Assembly (NCBI RefSeq): GCF_965243865.1
Contig: NZ_OZ251603.1
Location: 1,798,001-1,862,000, forward strand
Reading direction: 5' to 3'
DNA length: 64,000 nucleotides
Source of the DNA: Hyphomicrobium_A sp965243865
Lineage (GTDB): Bacteria; Pseudomonadota; Alphaproteobacteria; Rhizobiales; Hyphomicrobiaceae
Positions 1 to 7,872 of the stretch are shown here, one piece after another. The stretch's first letter is position 1; each line of letters begins with the position of its first letter. A program made the translations under genes and the position numbers. The notes below the pieces were generated by a model. The model searched no databases. It was not told the DNA's origin and saw only the letters and a list, made by a program, of their open reading frames with translations.

Positions 1-434
1 ACTTCGACAGTCGTCCCGGAATTCCCCGCCGCCGGGCGCACCGCGCTTTTCGCTCCGCGATCGACTCCGATGGCGAACGCATCAGCCGCGCCGCGCGCGC
101 GCGACAGGATCGTCAGTCGCGCAATCGACCCGATGGAAGGCAGCGCCTCGCCGCGAAAGCCGAGCGTGCGCACCGAGAACAAGTCCTCGTCGGAAAGCTT
201 CGAGGTGGCGTGCCGCTCCACCGCGAGGTTCAAGTCGTCAGCCGGCATGCCGCCGCCGTCGTCGGTAACGCGGATCAGCGCCAACCCCCCGGACGCCGCC
301 ACCACGTCGATTTCGCTGGCCCCCGCGTCGAGCGCGTTCTCGACCAGTTCCTTGACGACACTGGCCGGCCGCTCGACGACCTCGCCGGCCGCGATCCGAT
401 TGATCGTTTCTGGGGATAGCTGGCGGATCGCCAT
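1..434 (-). CDS. mutL: DNA mismatch repair protein MutL, N-terminal part (cut by left edge)
   Basis: The frame enters from the left edge and starts at an ATG whose first base is 434; about 144 codons are present, i.e. only the N-terminal GHKL ATPase domain. Signature motifs are visible: VKELVENALDAG (residues ~27-38, ATP-binding helix), DDGGGM (~58-63), HATSKL (~75-80) and LGFRGEAL (~91-98). These are hallmarks of MutL, which couples MutS mismatch recognition to strand repair by ATP-driven clamping. The C-terminal dimerisation domain lies outside the window. The gene is divergent from ppa with 232 bases between. Confidence 0.95.
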   Translation of the reverse strand, partial: MAIRQLSPETINRIAAGEVVERPASVVKELVENALDAGASEIDVVAASGGLALIRVTDDGGGMPADDLNLAVERHATSKLSDEDLFSVRTLGFRGEALPSIGSIARLTILSRARGAADAFAIGVDRGAKSAVRPAAGNSGTTVE

Positions 435-666
435 GCTAGGGTGCCTCCTGTTGGGGCCAACCTACCCCGCGATTCGGCGGCGAGCGGGCCCCTCGGGGCC
501 ACTCATCCCCGCTTTTCCCCGCCCCTAACTGGGAGTTGGGGCGTCTCCGGCTCATCATTTAGCTGCATGCGACCGGTGTGCAGCTTTCCAAACACGCGAA
601 ATTTGTCCATTTCTCCGCGCCAAATGCCCCCAAGCGGGGAGAGTCCTGCACCAACCTGGAGACCAC

Positions 667-1203
667 ATGCGGCTCGACGCTATTCCGATCGGAAAGAACC
701 CGCCCCTCGACATCAATGTTGTGATCGAGGTGCCAGTAGGCGGCGAGCCCATCAAATACGAGCTCGACAAGGCCTCGGGCACGCTATTTGTCGATCGCTT
801 CCTCTACACGCCGATGCGCTACCCCGGGAACTACGGGTTCGTGCCGCACACGCTGTCGGCCGACGGCGACCCCATCGACGTTCTCGTCTGCAACACGCGC
901 GCAATCATTCCCGGCGCAGTCATCAACTGCCGACCGGTGGGCGTCCTCGTCATGCAGGATGAGGGCGGCGGAGACGAGAAGATCATCGCCGTGCCGAGCA
1001 GCAAGCTGACCATGCGCTACGACAAAATCGCCAACTACACCGACCTGCCGCAGATCAGCGTGCAGCAGATTGAGCACTTCTTCGGCCACTACAAGGACCT
1101 CGAGCCGAGCAAGTGGGTGAAGATCGATCACTGGGGAGATTCAGGCGAGGCGCGCCGCCTCATCGTCGAGGCCATCGAGCGCGCCAAGAAGCCGATCCGC
1201 TGA
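667..1203 (+). CDS. ppa: Inorganic pyrophosphatase, family I
   Basis: A 178-residue protein of the usual length for bacterial soluble family I pyrophosphatase, which hydrolyses PPi to two phosphates in the cytoplasm and so drives biosynthetic reactions. The metal-binding motif DGDPID is at residues 66-71, with the aspartates in the expected spacing, and YPGNYGFVP precedes it at about 52-60. The ATG is preceded by GGAG at a 5-base spacing. It stands alone, divergent from mutL and convergent with the M16 peptidase pair. Confidence 0.97.
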   Translation: MRLDAIPIGKNPPLDINVVIEVPVGGEPIKYELDKASGTLFVDRFLYTPMRYPGNYGFVPHTLSADGDPIDVLVCNTRAIIPGAVINCRPVGVLVMQDEGGGDEKIIAVPSSKLTMRYDKIANYTDLPQISVQQIEHFFGHYKDLEPSKWVKIDHWGDSGEARRLIVEAIERAKKPIR

Positions 1204-1227
1204 ACCAGTATCGCGCCCGTAAGCAAG

Positions 1228-1260
1228 TGTGGCCGCCAGCGCATTGCGCGAGCGGCCACA
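1228..1260. terminator. Hairpin between convergent ppa and M16 genes
   Basis: A perfect 9-bp stem (TGTGGCCGC at 1228-1236, GCGGCCACA at 1252-1260) lies 25 bases after the ppa stop and 43 bases before the M16 stop. The loop contains a further GCGC-ATT-GCGC mini-stem. There is no strong T-run on either side, so it may be a bidirectional or Rho-assisted end rather than a classic intrinsic terminator. Confidence 0.45.
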
Positions 1261-1302
1261 ATCGAGTTCTCTTCCCTGCTTCAGACCGGGAAAAAACTAG
1301 CT

Positions 1303-2679
1303 CTAACCCTTCTTCGCCTGCTGCAGGGCAGGCTTGCCGACCACGGTGACGATCAGGTCATTCGTGTCGAGCAGCCGCTTGGCAACGCGCTTCAGATCAT
1401 CGAGCGTCACCGCCGCGACCATCGCATTGCGGTTGTCGACGTACTCCGGCCCGAAGTCGTCCATTCGCAGGCCGAGAAGCTGCGAGGCAATCTTCGCGTT
1501 GGTGTCGAAGCGCAACGGATAGGAACCGATCAGATAGCTCTTGGCATTGTCGAGGTCAGTCTGGCTGAGCTCGCCGTTGGCCATCTTCTGCAATTCCTCG
1601 CGGATGATATCGAGCGACTTGCCCATCATGTCGTTGCGCGTGGCAACGCCGCCCGAGAAGATCGAGGTGTGCTGATAGGGATAGACGTAGGTGTAGACCG
1701 AATAGGCAAGCCCACGCTTCTCGCGCACTTCTTCCATCAGCTTCGACGCAAACCCGCCGCCGCCGATGATCTGGTTGAGCACGAACGCCGCCATGAAGTC
1801 CGGATCCTTGCGCGGCATGGCGCCGAGGCCGAACACCGCCACTGACTGCGGCACATCCATGTCGACCACCGTCTGGCGCCCGCCGTGCACCGGATCGGTG
1901 TTCGCCACTGGCAGCAGATCCGCCTTCGCGGGAAGATCGCCGAACACTTCATCGAGCAATTTGCCGAACTGCTCCGGCGTGATGTCGCCGACAGCAACCA
2001 CCTTCAGCTTGTCCTTCGCGAACACCCGCTTGCGATAGGCTTCGAGATCCGCGCCGGTCATCTTACCGACGGTCTCCTCGGTGCCGTTTGACGGCCGCGC
2101 ATAAGGATGTCCGGCGAACGCCACGGCGTACCACTCGTTCTGCGCCACCTTGTCGGGATCGCGCTTGGCATAGGCGAGCGAAGCCAGCAGCTGCTGGCGG
2201 ATACGCTCCACCGCGTCGTCGTCGAAGCGCGGCTTGGTCAGCGCCAGTTTCAGAAGCTTGGCGGACTCGTCGCGATTTTCGGTCAGTGTCTCGAAGTTGC
2301 CGTAGAACGCGTCCTTCGCCTCCTCGTAGTTCATGCGCATGGAGAGGTCCTCCATGCGCTCCTGGAACTCGCGAGATTTGAGGTCGCCCGCACCCTCGTC
2401 CAACATCGCCGTCACGAAGTTGGCGACACCTTCTTTGCCGTCTGGATCCTGGGAGCTGCCGCCATCGAAGGCGAAGCGCATCGCCATCATCGGCACTGCA
2501 TGCTCTTCCACCAGCCAGGCTTCGATTCCGCCCGGGCTCTTCACGGTCTGAATTTTCATAGCGTTTGCAGTCGTGCTCAAAGTGGCGAGAAAGGCGACGG
2601 AGAGAACCGCCAGAGAAGCGACGCTCAACCGTCCGAGAACGGCATGCATCGACCTGCGCAGGGAACGGACTGCGACCAT
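1303..2679 (-). CDS. M16 family peptidase, inactive-type partner subunit
   Basis: Secreted M16 (pitrilysin-like) protein of 458 residues from the chosen ATG at 2679, which has GGAG eight bases upstream; in-frame ATGs further upstream lack such a site or run into the neighbouring gene. A signal peptide is evident, ending near TTANA. The region that should carry HxxEH reads GVANFVTAMLDEGA, so the zinc-binding motif is absent, while the C-terminal R/Y motif (EKRGLAYSVYTY) is present. This is the pattern of the non-catalytic partner in heterodimeric M16B proteases. It follows the catalytic gene by 25 bases, so the two are almost certainly co-transcribed and form one periplasmic protease. Confidence 0.88.
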   Translation of the reverse strand: MVAVRSLRRSMHAVLGRLSVASLAVLSVAFLATLSTTANAMKIQTVKSPGGIEAWLVEEHAVPMMAMRFAFDGGSSQDPDGKEGVANFVTAMLDEGAGDLKSREFQERMEDLSMRMNYEEAKDAFYGNFETLTENRDESAKLLKLALTKPRFDDDAVERIRQQLLASLAYAKRDPDKVAQNEWYAVAFAGHPYARPSNGTEETVGKMTGADLEAYRKRVFAKDKLKVVAVGDITPEQFGKLLDEVFGDLPAKADLLPVANTDPVHGGRQTVVDMDVPQSVAVFGLGAMPRKDPDFMAAFVLNQIIGGGGFASKLMEEVREKRGLAYSVYTYVYPYQHTSIFSGGVATRNDMMGKSLDIIREELQKMANGELSQTDLDNAKSYLIGSYPLRFDTNAKIASQLLGLRMDDFGPEYVDNRNAMVAAVTLDDLKRVAKRLLDTNDLIVTVVGKPALQQAKKG

Positions 2680-2704
2680 ATCATAGTCTCCTCGCATTGC
2701 GGGA

Positions 2705-4105
2705 TCAGGAGCGCGTGTGCACGACAGGCTGGGAAACCTGCTCGCCGGCACCGTTGCTGTCATCAGCCTCAGGCAGCAGCCATCCGGTCACGGAGGTGTG
2801 CGCGTCGAGATACTCGTTCGCCACGCGTTTCACGTCCGCCGGCGTCACCTTGGCGATGGCAGCCGGCCAATCCTCGACCTGATCGATGGTGCGTCCGATC
2901 GCGACCGACCAGCCATAGCGCCGCGCCAGGCTCGCCTGATTGTCACTGCTGTAGATGTAGCTGGCGGCGAGCGCCTTCTTTGCGCGCTCGAGTTCGAGTT
3001 CGGTGACGCCATTCTTGCGCACCTCGTTCAGCACCGCATCGACATCATCCTCGACCGCTTTCAGGTCGCCGTTGCTGGCAACCGCATAAAGGGAGATCGC
3101 ACCGCTATCGAGGCTGGCGCCCGAATAGTCGCCGCCGGTCGTTGCTGCGAGCTTGTCGTCGACGACGAGCTTGCGATAGAGGCGGCTGGTCGAGCCATCG
3201 GCAAGAATCTTCATCAGCAGGTCGAGCGCCTCGGCATCGCCCGGCTTTGCCGTGACGTAGCTCGGCGCGATGTAGTAGCGATGGAACGAAGCATTACCCG
3301 CGCGCGGATCCTTCAGCGTGATGCGGCGCGGCGCGATATGCGGCGGTTCTTGTGGACGCGCACGGGTCTCGACTTCCGGATTGGCGGGAAGCTTGCCGTA
3401 GGTCTCTTCGGCCAGGCGCTTCACCTCTTCCGGCGTCACATCGCCAGCAACGACTAAGATCGCGTTGTTGGGCGCATAGTAGCGCTTGTAGAAGCGCAGC
3501 GCATCGTCACGCGACAGCTTCGCCATCTCGTGCGCCCAGCCGATCACCGGCACGCCATAGGGATGCGACAGGTACAGGGCGGCATTCATCTGCTCGTCGA
3601 GCCGCGCCGTCGGATTGTTGTCGATGCGCGAGCGCCGCTCCTCGATGATCACTTGCCGCTCGGTCGCAACTTCGTCGGTGGTCAGACGCAGATGCGTCAT
3701 GCGATCGGCTTCCATCTCCATCAGCGTCTTGAGCTGATCCTTGGAGATGCGCTGGTGATACGCGGTCACATCCTGCCCGGTGAAGGCGTTGTCCTGGCCA
3801 CCAAGGCGGGAAATGATCTTCGAAAACTCGCCGACCGCGATCTTGTCGGTCGACTTGAACATCAGATGCTCGAGGAAGTGCGCAATGCCCGAAACGCCGT
3901 GCGGCTCATCGGCTGCCCCGACCTTGTACCAGACCATGTGCGTAACGACCGGGGCGCGATGATCGGGAATGACCACCACATCCATACCGTTGGAAAGCTT
4001 GAACTCGGTGGCACGTGGTTCGGCGGAAGCGGAGTGAGGTGCGGTTGCGAGCATGAGCATGGCCATTACATAGGGTGCCAGACGGCTTGCGCCGAGCTTG
4101 AGCAT
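2705..4105 (-). CDS. M16 family zinc peptidase, catalytic subunit
   Basis: A 466-residue secreted metallopeptidase. A signal peptide ends at about residue 28 (HSASA). The inverted zinc motif HFLEH is at residues 76-80, and the third ligand is supplied by the glutamates in VIIEERRSR about 75 residues later, as usual in the family. The C-terminal half is the second M16 domain. It probably degrades peptides in the periplasm as a heterodimer with the downstream inactive homologue. It is divergent from hsp20 across a 309-base region. Confidence 0.92.
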   Translation of the reverse strand: MLKLGASRLAPYVMAMLMLATAPHSASAEPRATEFKLSNGMDVVVIPDHRAPVVTHMVWYKVGAADEPHGVSGIAHFLEHLMFKSTDKIAVGEFSKIISRLGGQDNAFTGQDVTAYHQRISKDQLKTLMEMEADRMTHLRLTTDEVATERQVIIEERRSRIDNNPTARLDEQMNAALYLSHPYGVPVIGWAHEMAKLSRDDALRFYKRYYAPNNAILVVAGDVTPEEVKRLAEETYGKLPANPEVETRARPQEPPHIAPRRITLKDPRAGNASFHRYYIAPSYVTAKPGDAEALDLLMKILADGSTSRLYRKLVVDDKLAATTGGDYSGASLDSGAISLYAVASNGDLKAVEDDVDAVLNEVRKNGVTELELERAKKALAASYIYSSDNQASLARRYGWSVAIGRTIDQVEDWPAAIAKVTPADVKRVANEYLDAHTSVTGWLLPEADDSNGAGEQVSQPVVHTRS

Positions 4106-4214
4106 CGATAAAACCCCGGGTTGATCCTGGACGAGTAGGTCAGGCGCTGAACCGAAGCTTCACGCGCCCCGGCGAGTTAGTGATCCTGCCGTCATCTTCG
4201 GGCTCGGCCCCCTC

Positions 4215-4228
4215 ATGTCAAATGACAT
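4215..4228. promoter_or_regulatory. Perfect palindrome in the M16/hsp20 divergent region
   Basis: ATGTCA-AA-TGACAT, an inverted repeat of 6-bp arms with a 2-base centre, sits about 110 bases upstream of the M16 start and about 52 bases upstream of the putative heat-shock promoter. Its form suits a dimeric regulator, but no specific regulator can be named. Confidence 0.35.
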
Positions 4229-4279
4229 CGTGTTCATCTCCTGAGCCCAGAACGGGTCTCTGGGTGGGCCTCCGACCCG

Positions 4280-4308
4280 CTTGAACGCTCCCCCTCTGTC
4301 GCCCATAT
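4280..4308 (+). promoter_or_regulatory. Sigma32 (RpoH)-type heat-shock promoter of hsp20
   Basis: CTTGAA at 4280-4285 and gCCCATAT at 4301-4308 are separated by 15 bases. They match the heat-shock consensus (CTTGAA and CCCCATnT) at all but one position. The site lies 107 bases upstream of the hsp20 ATG, leaving room for a structured 5' leader. Confidence 0.7.
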
Positions 4309-4311
4309 GTT

Positions 4312-4414
4312 CTCTCGTTAACCGGCGCTCAGATTGAGGCCGGACCGGTGGAGGCCTCAGAGTTAAGAGGCTCCGCGTTACATTGAAGGTCGCTTAGGGA
4401 AGGACCGTCGTTCG
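4312..4414 (+). promoter_or_regulatory. ROSE-like RNA thermometer in the hsp20 leader
   Basis: The roughly 100-base leader ends in a hairpin with the ROSE signature. GGUC(G)CU at 4388-4394 can pair with AGGACC at 4401-4406, with the G at 4392 bulged and a six-base loop, which hides the AGGA ribosome-binding site. This is the conserved UYGCU/AGGA arrangement known from rhizobial small heat-shock genes. A second stem (TGAGGCC 4335-4341 with GGCCTCA 4353-4359) precedes it. Heating should melt the weak terminal hairpin and release translation. Confidence 0.65.
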
Positions 4415-4843
4415 ATGTCACGGATTTCTATGCTTTCCAGCCCGCTGCTCCTAGGTTTTGAGGAGATCGAGCGCCAGATTGATCGCGTCACCAAGGGCGC
4501 AGGCGATGGCTACCCCCCCTACAATATCGAGCGCATCGAGCCGTTGAACGGCGAGTCCGAGACCCTGCGAATCACTCTGGCCGTCGCCGGCTTCACCCGA
4601 GACCAGCTCGAGATCACGCTGACGGATAACCAGCTCATCGTGCGCGGCCGGCAGGTCGAGGAAAAGACTAAAAACTACCTCCATCGCGGCATCGCGGCGC
4701 GCCAATTCACGCGCACATTCGTCCTTGCCGAGGGAATCGAGGTAAAATCCGCCGATCTGGCCGATGGGCTTCTTTCCATTGACCTGAAGCGCCTGGAACC
4801 TGAACGGCTGGTACGCACGATCGAGATACGCGACAGAAATTAG
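4415..4843 (+). CDS. Small heat shock protein, Hsp20/IbpA type
   Basis: A 142-residue alpha-crystallin-domain chaperone that binds unfolding proteins in the cytoplasm. The N-terminus (FEEIERQIDRV, PPYNIE) is that of class A rhizobial/IbpA proteins. The alpha-crystallin domain runs from about residue 38 to 130, and the end of the core includes LADGLLSIDLKR. Its promoter and leader are those of a heat-induced, thermometer-controlled gene. The DUF1150 gene follows on the same strand, as is common in this order. Confidence 0.95.
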   Translation: MSRISMLSSPLLLGFEEIERQIDRVTKGAGDGYPPYNIERIEPLNGESETLRITLAVAGFTRDQLEITLTDNQLIVRGRQVEEKTKNYLHRGIAARQFTRTFVLAEGIEVKSADLADGLLSIDLKRLEPERLVRTIEIRDRN

Positions 4844-4876
4844 CGTGCCTCAGCGTTGCATATGAAAAGGACTGGC

Positions 4877-4900
4877 CCCACTGTGCGTTCTGCCAGTGGG
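4877..4900 (+). other. Hairpin in the hsp20-DUF1150 spacer
   Basis: CCCACTG (4877-4883) and CAGTGGG (4894-4900) form a 7-bp stem with a ten-base loop. It is not followed by a T-run, so it is more likely an mRNA stability or processing element than a terminator. Confidence 0.35.
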
Positions 4901-4984
4901 CGCGTACTACTCCGGGTGCCGAGAGCTCCAACTCCGATTTGGCTCGGCAGGAGCAGGGCCCGGCAACGAGAAGGGAGTTGCGTC

Positions 4985-5254
4985 ATGACCGAATTCGATA
5001 AGACCTTGGCATCTCGCAGCGTCATGACCGAGCACGAGCTGGCAACGCTCGGCGACGGCGCTGTCGCCTACATCAAGATCCTCACCTCGGAAGAGGCCAG
5101 CCGCATGTTCCCGGCCATCGAAGGTCTGCCGAAGGGGATCAACCTGTTCTCGTTGCATTCAGCCGACGGCACGCCCCTGGCACTGACCGATACGCGCCAG
5201 GCAGCTGTCGGACACGCCATCGATGACGATCTCGAGATCGCCAGCGTCCACTGA
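4985..5254 (+). CDS. DUF1150 family protein
   Basis: An 89-residue acidic protein with no signal peptide or membrane segment. The start is the ATG at 4985, preceded by GAAGGGAG at good spacing; a longer in-frame opening upstream has no homology-like content. The sequence (MTEHELATLGDGAVAYIK, then LTSEEASRMFP) fits the DUF1150 family, typically encoded beside small heat-shock genes in alphaproteobacteria. Its function is unknown. The position suggests a role in heat-stress response, co-expressed with hsp20. Confidence 0.85.
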   Translation: MTEFDKTLASRSVMTEHELATLGDGAVAYIKILTSEEASRMFPAIEGLPKGINLFSLHSADGTPLALTDTRQAAVGHAIDDDLEIASVH

Positions 5255-5284
5255 CGGCGAGTGCACTTCGCAAGCTCTGATTGC

Positions 5285-5314
5285 AAGGCTCCGGCACCCA
5301 CCGGAGCCTTTTTT
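5285..5314 (+). terminator. Rho-independent terminator of hsp20-DUF1150
   Basis: A perfect 10-bp stem (AAGGCTCCGG 5285-5294, CCGGAGCCTT 5301-5310) with a six-base loop runs straight into a T-tract. It lies 30 bases after the DUF1150 stop. Confidence 0.93.
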
Positions 5315-5530
5315 GTGTCAGTCCACTCTTGACCGCACTCGGCGGCAAGTCAGCAAACCGAACTCTTGGCCGCCGCCAGGCGGCAAGGCGCCTGCGCTCC
5401 GATCGCCCGAGCGCCTATCAGCGAGGGCGTGAATCGGCAGCGCAAGAAGACCCGCGCCGTATGGCGCGGCTCTCAACTTGCGCGACACCATCCGCAAGCA
5501 ACGCCCCTAACCACTCGTGTCACCAAACAA

Positions 5531-6514
5531 TCAAGTCCGATAGCTCGCGAACTGGCCGCGCGCCTGGAACCGCTCGAGGTACGCCGGCACGATCGCACCG
5601 ATGCCATGTGGTGCCGGGATCCCTAGCTCGGCGAGAGTGCGCTTCTCGCTCTTTGCCGCGTCGCTGACGACGTTGTCCTTCTGCAGCAGCAGAATCTGAT
5701 CGTAGGTGACCGGACGCAGCGCATTCGGTAGCGGCCAAGTGAGCAGGGCCTGCAGCTTGGCCATCCAGAACGGCATGCGCAGATAGCCGCGGTCACGCCC
5801 GCTCCACTGCTGCGTCAGGTCCAGCAACTCGCGGAACGACAGCACCTCGGGGCCCCCCGCTTCATAGATTGTACCGGGCTTACCGGCTCCATCGGCGATG
5901 TTGGCGACCGCCGCCCCCAGATCTCCGACGAACACCGGCTGGAACAGCGTCCGCCCGCCCCCGATCAGCGGCAGCAGCGGCGACATCCGCGCCATCGCCG
6001 CGAACCGGTTGAAGAATTCGTCCTCCGGACCGAACACCACCGACGGCCGAATGATGATGGCGTCGGGAAACTCTTCGAGCACCGCAGCCTCGCCCTCGGC
6101 CTTGGTGCGCGCATACCGCGAGCTGCCATGGGCATCGGCGCCAATCGCCGAGATATGTACGAGCTTCGTGGCACCGGCCTCACGCGCCGCCCTGGCGATG
6201 GCCCGCGGCCCATCCACGTGCACAGCCTTGAATGTCTGCGCCCCGCTGCTGCTCAGCACGCCCACGGCATTGACGACCAGCTTGGCGCCGGCAACGGCCC
6301 GGGCCACCGAATCTGGAAAGCGCACGTTGGCCTGCACCGGGGCCACCTGGCCCACAAAACCGGCCGTCTGCAGGAATCCGGCAAGGTCGGGCCTCCGCTC
6401 GGCCGCCCGCACCCGCCAGCCCTGTTTTGCCAGCGCCGTGACCGCATACCTACCCACGAACCCGGAGCCGCCGAAAACCGCCGCCAGTCCCCGGTCGTCG
6501 AGCCGATCCGCCAT
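5531..6514 (-). CDS. NAD(P)-binding SDR protein, complex I NDUFA9-like family
   Basis: A 327-residue atypical short-chain dehydrogenase. The N-terminal Rossmann motif reads VFGGSGFVGRY (~residues 13-23), and IRPSVVFGPEDEFFNRFA (~160) is typical of the NDUFA9/39-kDa-subunit-like branch. The SDR Tyr-x3-Lys is replaced by a YARTK arrangement at about 133-137. Relatives stabilise complex I or act as nucleotide-dependent reductases or epimerases; the exact role here is inferred. The ATG at 6514 has AGGAGG upstream. It stands alone and is divergent from the tRNA-Leu gene. Confidence 0.8.
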   Translation of the reverse strand: MADRLDDRGLAAVFGGSGFVGRYAVTALAKQGWRVRAAERRPDLAGFLQTAGFVGQVAPVQANVRFPDSVARAVAGAKLVVNAVGVLSSSGAQTFKAVHVDGPRAIARAAREAGATKLVHISAIGADAHGSSRYARTKAEGEAAVLEEFPDAIIIRPSVVFGPEDEFFNRFAAMARMSPLLPLIGGGRTLFQPVFVGDLGAAVANIADGAGKPGTIYEAGGPEVLSFRELLDLTQQWSGRDRGYLRMPFWMAKLQALLTWPLPNALRPVTYDQILLLQKDNVVSDAAKSEKRTLAELGIPAPHGIGAIVPAYLERFQARGQFASYRT

Positions 6515-6622
6515 CCCAGATGCCTCCTGAAAACCGGCCCGCCGCTTAGGGCCGCAGTGCCCCTACCGATACACGAGGGACGCCTTCCCTGTGAAGGATG
6601 CGCGCGGCCGCACGAGGAAGAA

Positions 6623-6651
6623 TTGACAAGCGGCCCAACGCTCTCTAACTG
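6623..6651 (+). promoter_or_regulatory. Sigma70-type promoter of tRNA-Leu
   Basis: A perfect TTGACA at 6623-6628 is followed after 17 bases by TAACTG at 6646-6651. The tRNA begins 12 bases further on, which is the usual spacing for a tRNA promoter with a short leader. Confidence 0.65.
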
Positions 6652-6662
6652 ATCGCCTCCGT

Positions 6663-6747
6663 GCCCAGATGGCGGAATTGGTAGACGCACTGCTTTCAGG
6701 TAGCAGCGCCGCGAGGCGTGGAGGTTCGAGTCCTCTTCTGGGCACCA
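6663..6747 (+). tRNA. tRNA-Leu (anticodon CAG)
   Basis: The 85-base gene folds as a class II tRNA. The acceptor stem is GCCCAGA (6663-6669) with TCTGGGC (6737-6743), discriminator A, and CCA is encoded. The anticodon arm CTGCT-TTCAGGT-AGCAG gives anticodon CAG, which reads CUG. A long variable arm (GCCGCGAGGC region) and the T-arm with GGTTCGAGTCC are present. Confidence 0.96.
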
Positions 6748-6836
6748 TCCAAACAGACCACAAACCTGCGCATTTCCCGGCCGGGTGACCCCGAGCAGCC
6801 GTCCGCCTCGGTATCCCGGTACTTTCATCTGACAAT

Positions 6837-7775
6837 TTACTGTTCCCGACGCGCTGGCGAACCCTGCGGCTGCACCGCCGCGCCTGTCACATCTAAAAAC
6901 CGCTCCAGCACGGGCGTCGCATCCTTACGCCGCCAGACCATCACCGTATCGAGCTGCGGCGCATCCCCTTCGAGGTCCACGTAGCGAACGCCCGTCCTTG
7001 CCAGATTGCGCAACGACGCCGGCACCAGGGCAATGCCCATCCCCGCTGAGACAAGACTGATGATCGTCTGCATCTGGATGGCTTCTTGCGCGACGCGGCC
7101 GCTTCCACCGCGCGAGATGCAATAGTCCATTACGAGATCATAAAAAGCCGGCGCCACGCGTCGTGGAAAAAGAACGAGCGGCCCGTCGATGACTGAGCCA
7201 GGCGGCAGCCTCCCCTTGCGCAGTGCGATGCGGCCTTCATCGAGCCAGACCTCCGGCACCGCTGCGACCAGTGGCTCCGTGACGAGCTTGCTGTGTGCGA
7301 GCGATTCGGGAAGGACCGCGCCCGGCGGCTGAATGATGATGCCGACATGGCCGTTCCCATCGAGCAGCGAGGCAATCTGAACGTCACTCGTCGCTTCCGT
7401 CAGCGCAATTTCCACCTCCGGATAGAGCGAGGCGTAGCGGCGCACCAGCACCGGCAGGATGCTGTAGTCGGCCGTGCTGACGAACGAGATCTCCAGCCGC
7501 CCCACTTCGCCCGCGCCAAGGCGGCGCGCAGTTTCCGGCAACGCATCGACGCCGCTCAGCGCCTTCCGCACGTACCCCAGCCACAGCGCGCCGAACGGCG
7601 TCAACGTGACACTCCGCTTCGTGCGTGCGAAGAGAGGCTTACCCAGCTCGCGCTCCAGCGCGATGATCGACTGGCTGAGCGGTGGCTGCGTCATGTGCAG
7701 GCGTTCCGCCGCCCTGCCGAAGTGCAGGGTTTCGGCCACCGCAACGAAGTGTCTGAGCTGCCGGGTGTCCAACAC
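6837..7775 (-). CDS. LysR family transcriptional regulator
   Basis: A 312-residue LysR protein. The N-terminal winged helix-turn-helix (RQLRHFVAVAETLHFGRAAERLHMTQPPLS begins at about residue 5 in overlapping segments) is followed by a periplasmic-binding-protein-like effector domain (~90-300). A GTG start at 7775 is favoured by AGAGGA seven bases upstream. It is divergent from ilvD with 97 bases between; LysR proteins often control the adjacent divergent gene, so ilvD regulation is a reasonable inference. The effector is unknown. Confidence 0.92.
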   Translation of the reverse strand: MLDTRQLRHFVAVAETLHFGRAAERLHMTQPPLSQSIIALERELGKPLFARTKRSVTLTPFGALWLGYVRKALSGVDALPETARRLGAGEVGRLEISFVSTADYSILPVLVRRYASLYPEVEIALTEATSDVQIASLLDGNGHVGIIIQPPGAVLPESLAHSKLVTEPLVAAVPEVWLDEGRIALRKGRLPPGSVIDGPLVLFPRRVAPAFYDLVMDYCISRGGSGRVAQEAIQMQTIISLVSAGMGIALVPASLRNLARTGVRYVDLEGDAPQLDTVMVWRRKDATPVLERFLDVTGAAVQPQGSPARREQ

Positions 7776-7792
7776 TCATATCCTCTGCGACC

Positions 7793-7809
7793 TTATCAGC
7801 GCTTAATAA
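7793..7809. promoter_or_regulatory. Possible LysR operator between lysR gene and ilvD
   Basis: TTAT-N9-ATAA at 7793-7809 is a short dyad that also satisfies the T-N11-A rule of LysR sites. It lies in an AT-rich stretch (AATAATATATTT) of the divergent region. Support is positional and motif-based only. Confidence 0.35.
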
Positions 7810-7872
7810 TATATTTCTCAATAGCTGTAGAGGGCGCTAACGTGCCTTGCCAAAAGCCGTCGGGAGCCTGAA

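Noticed and set aside
441..962. 173-codon frame overlapping mutL start and ppa
   Set aside because: It overlaps two certain genes in another frame and is Arg/His-rich shadow sequence.
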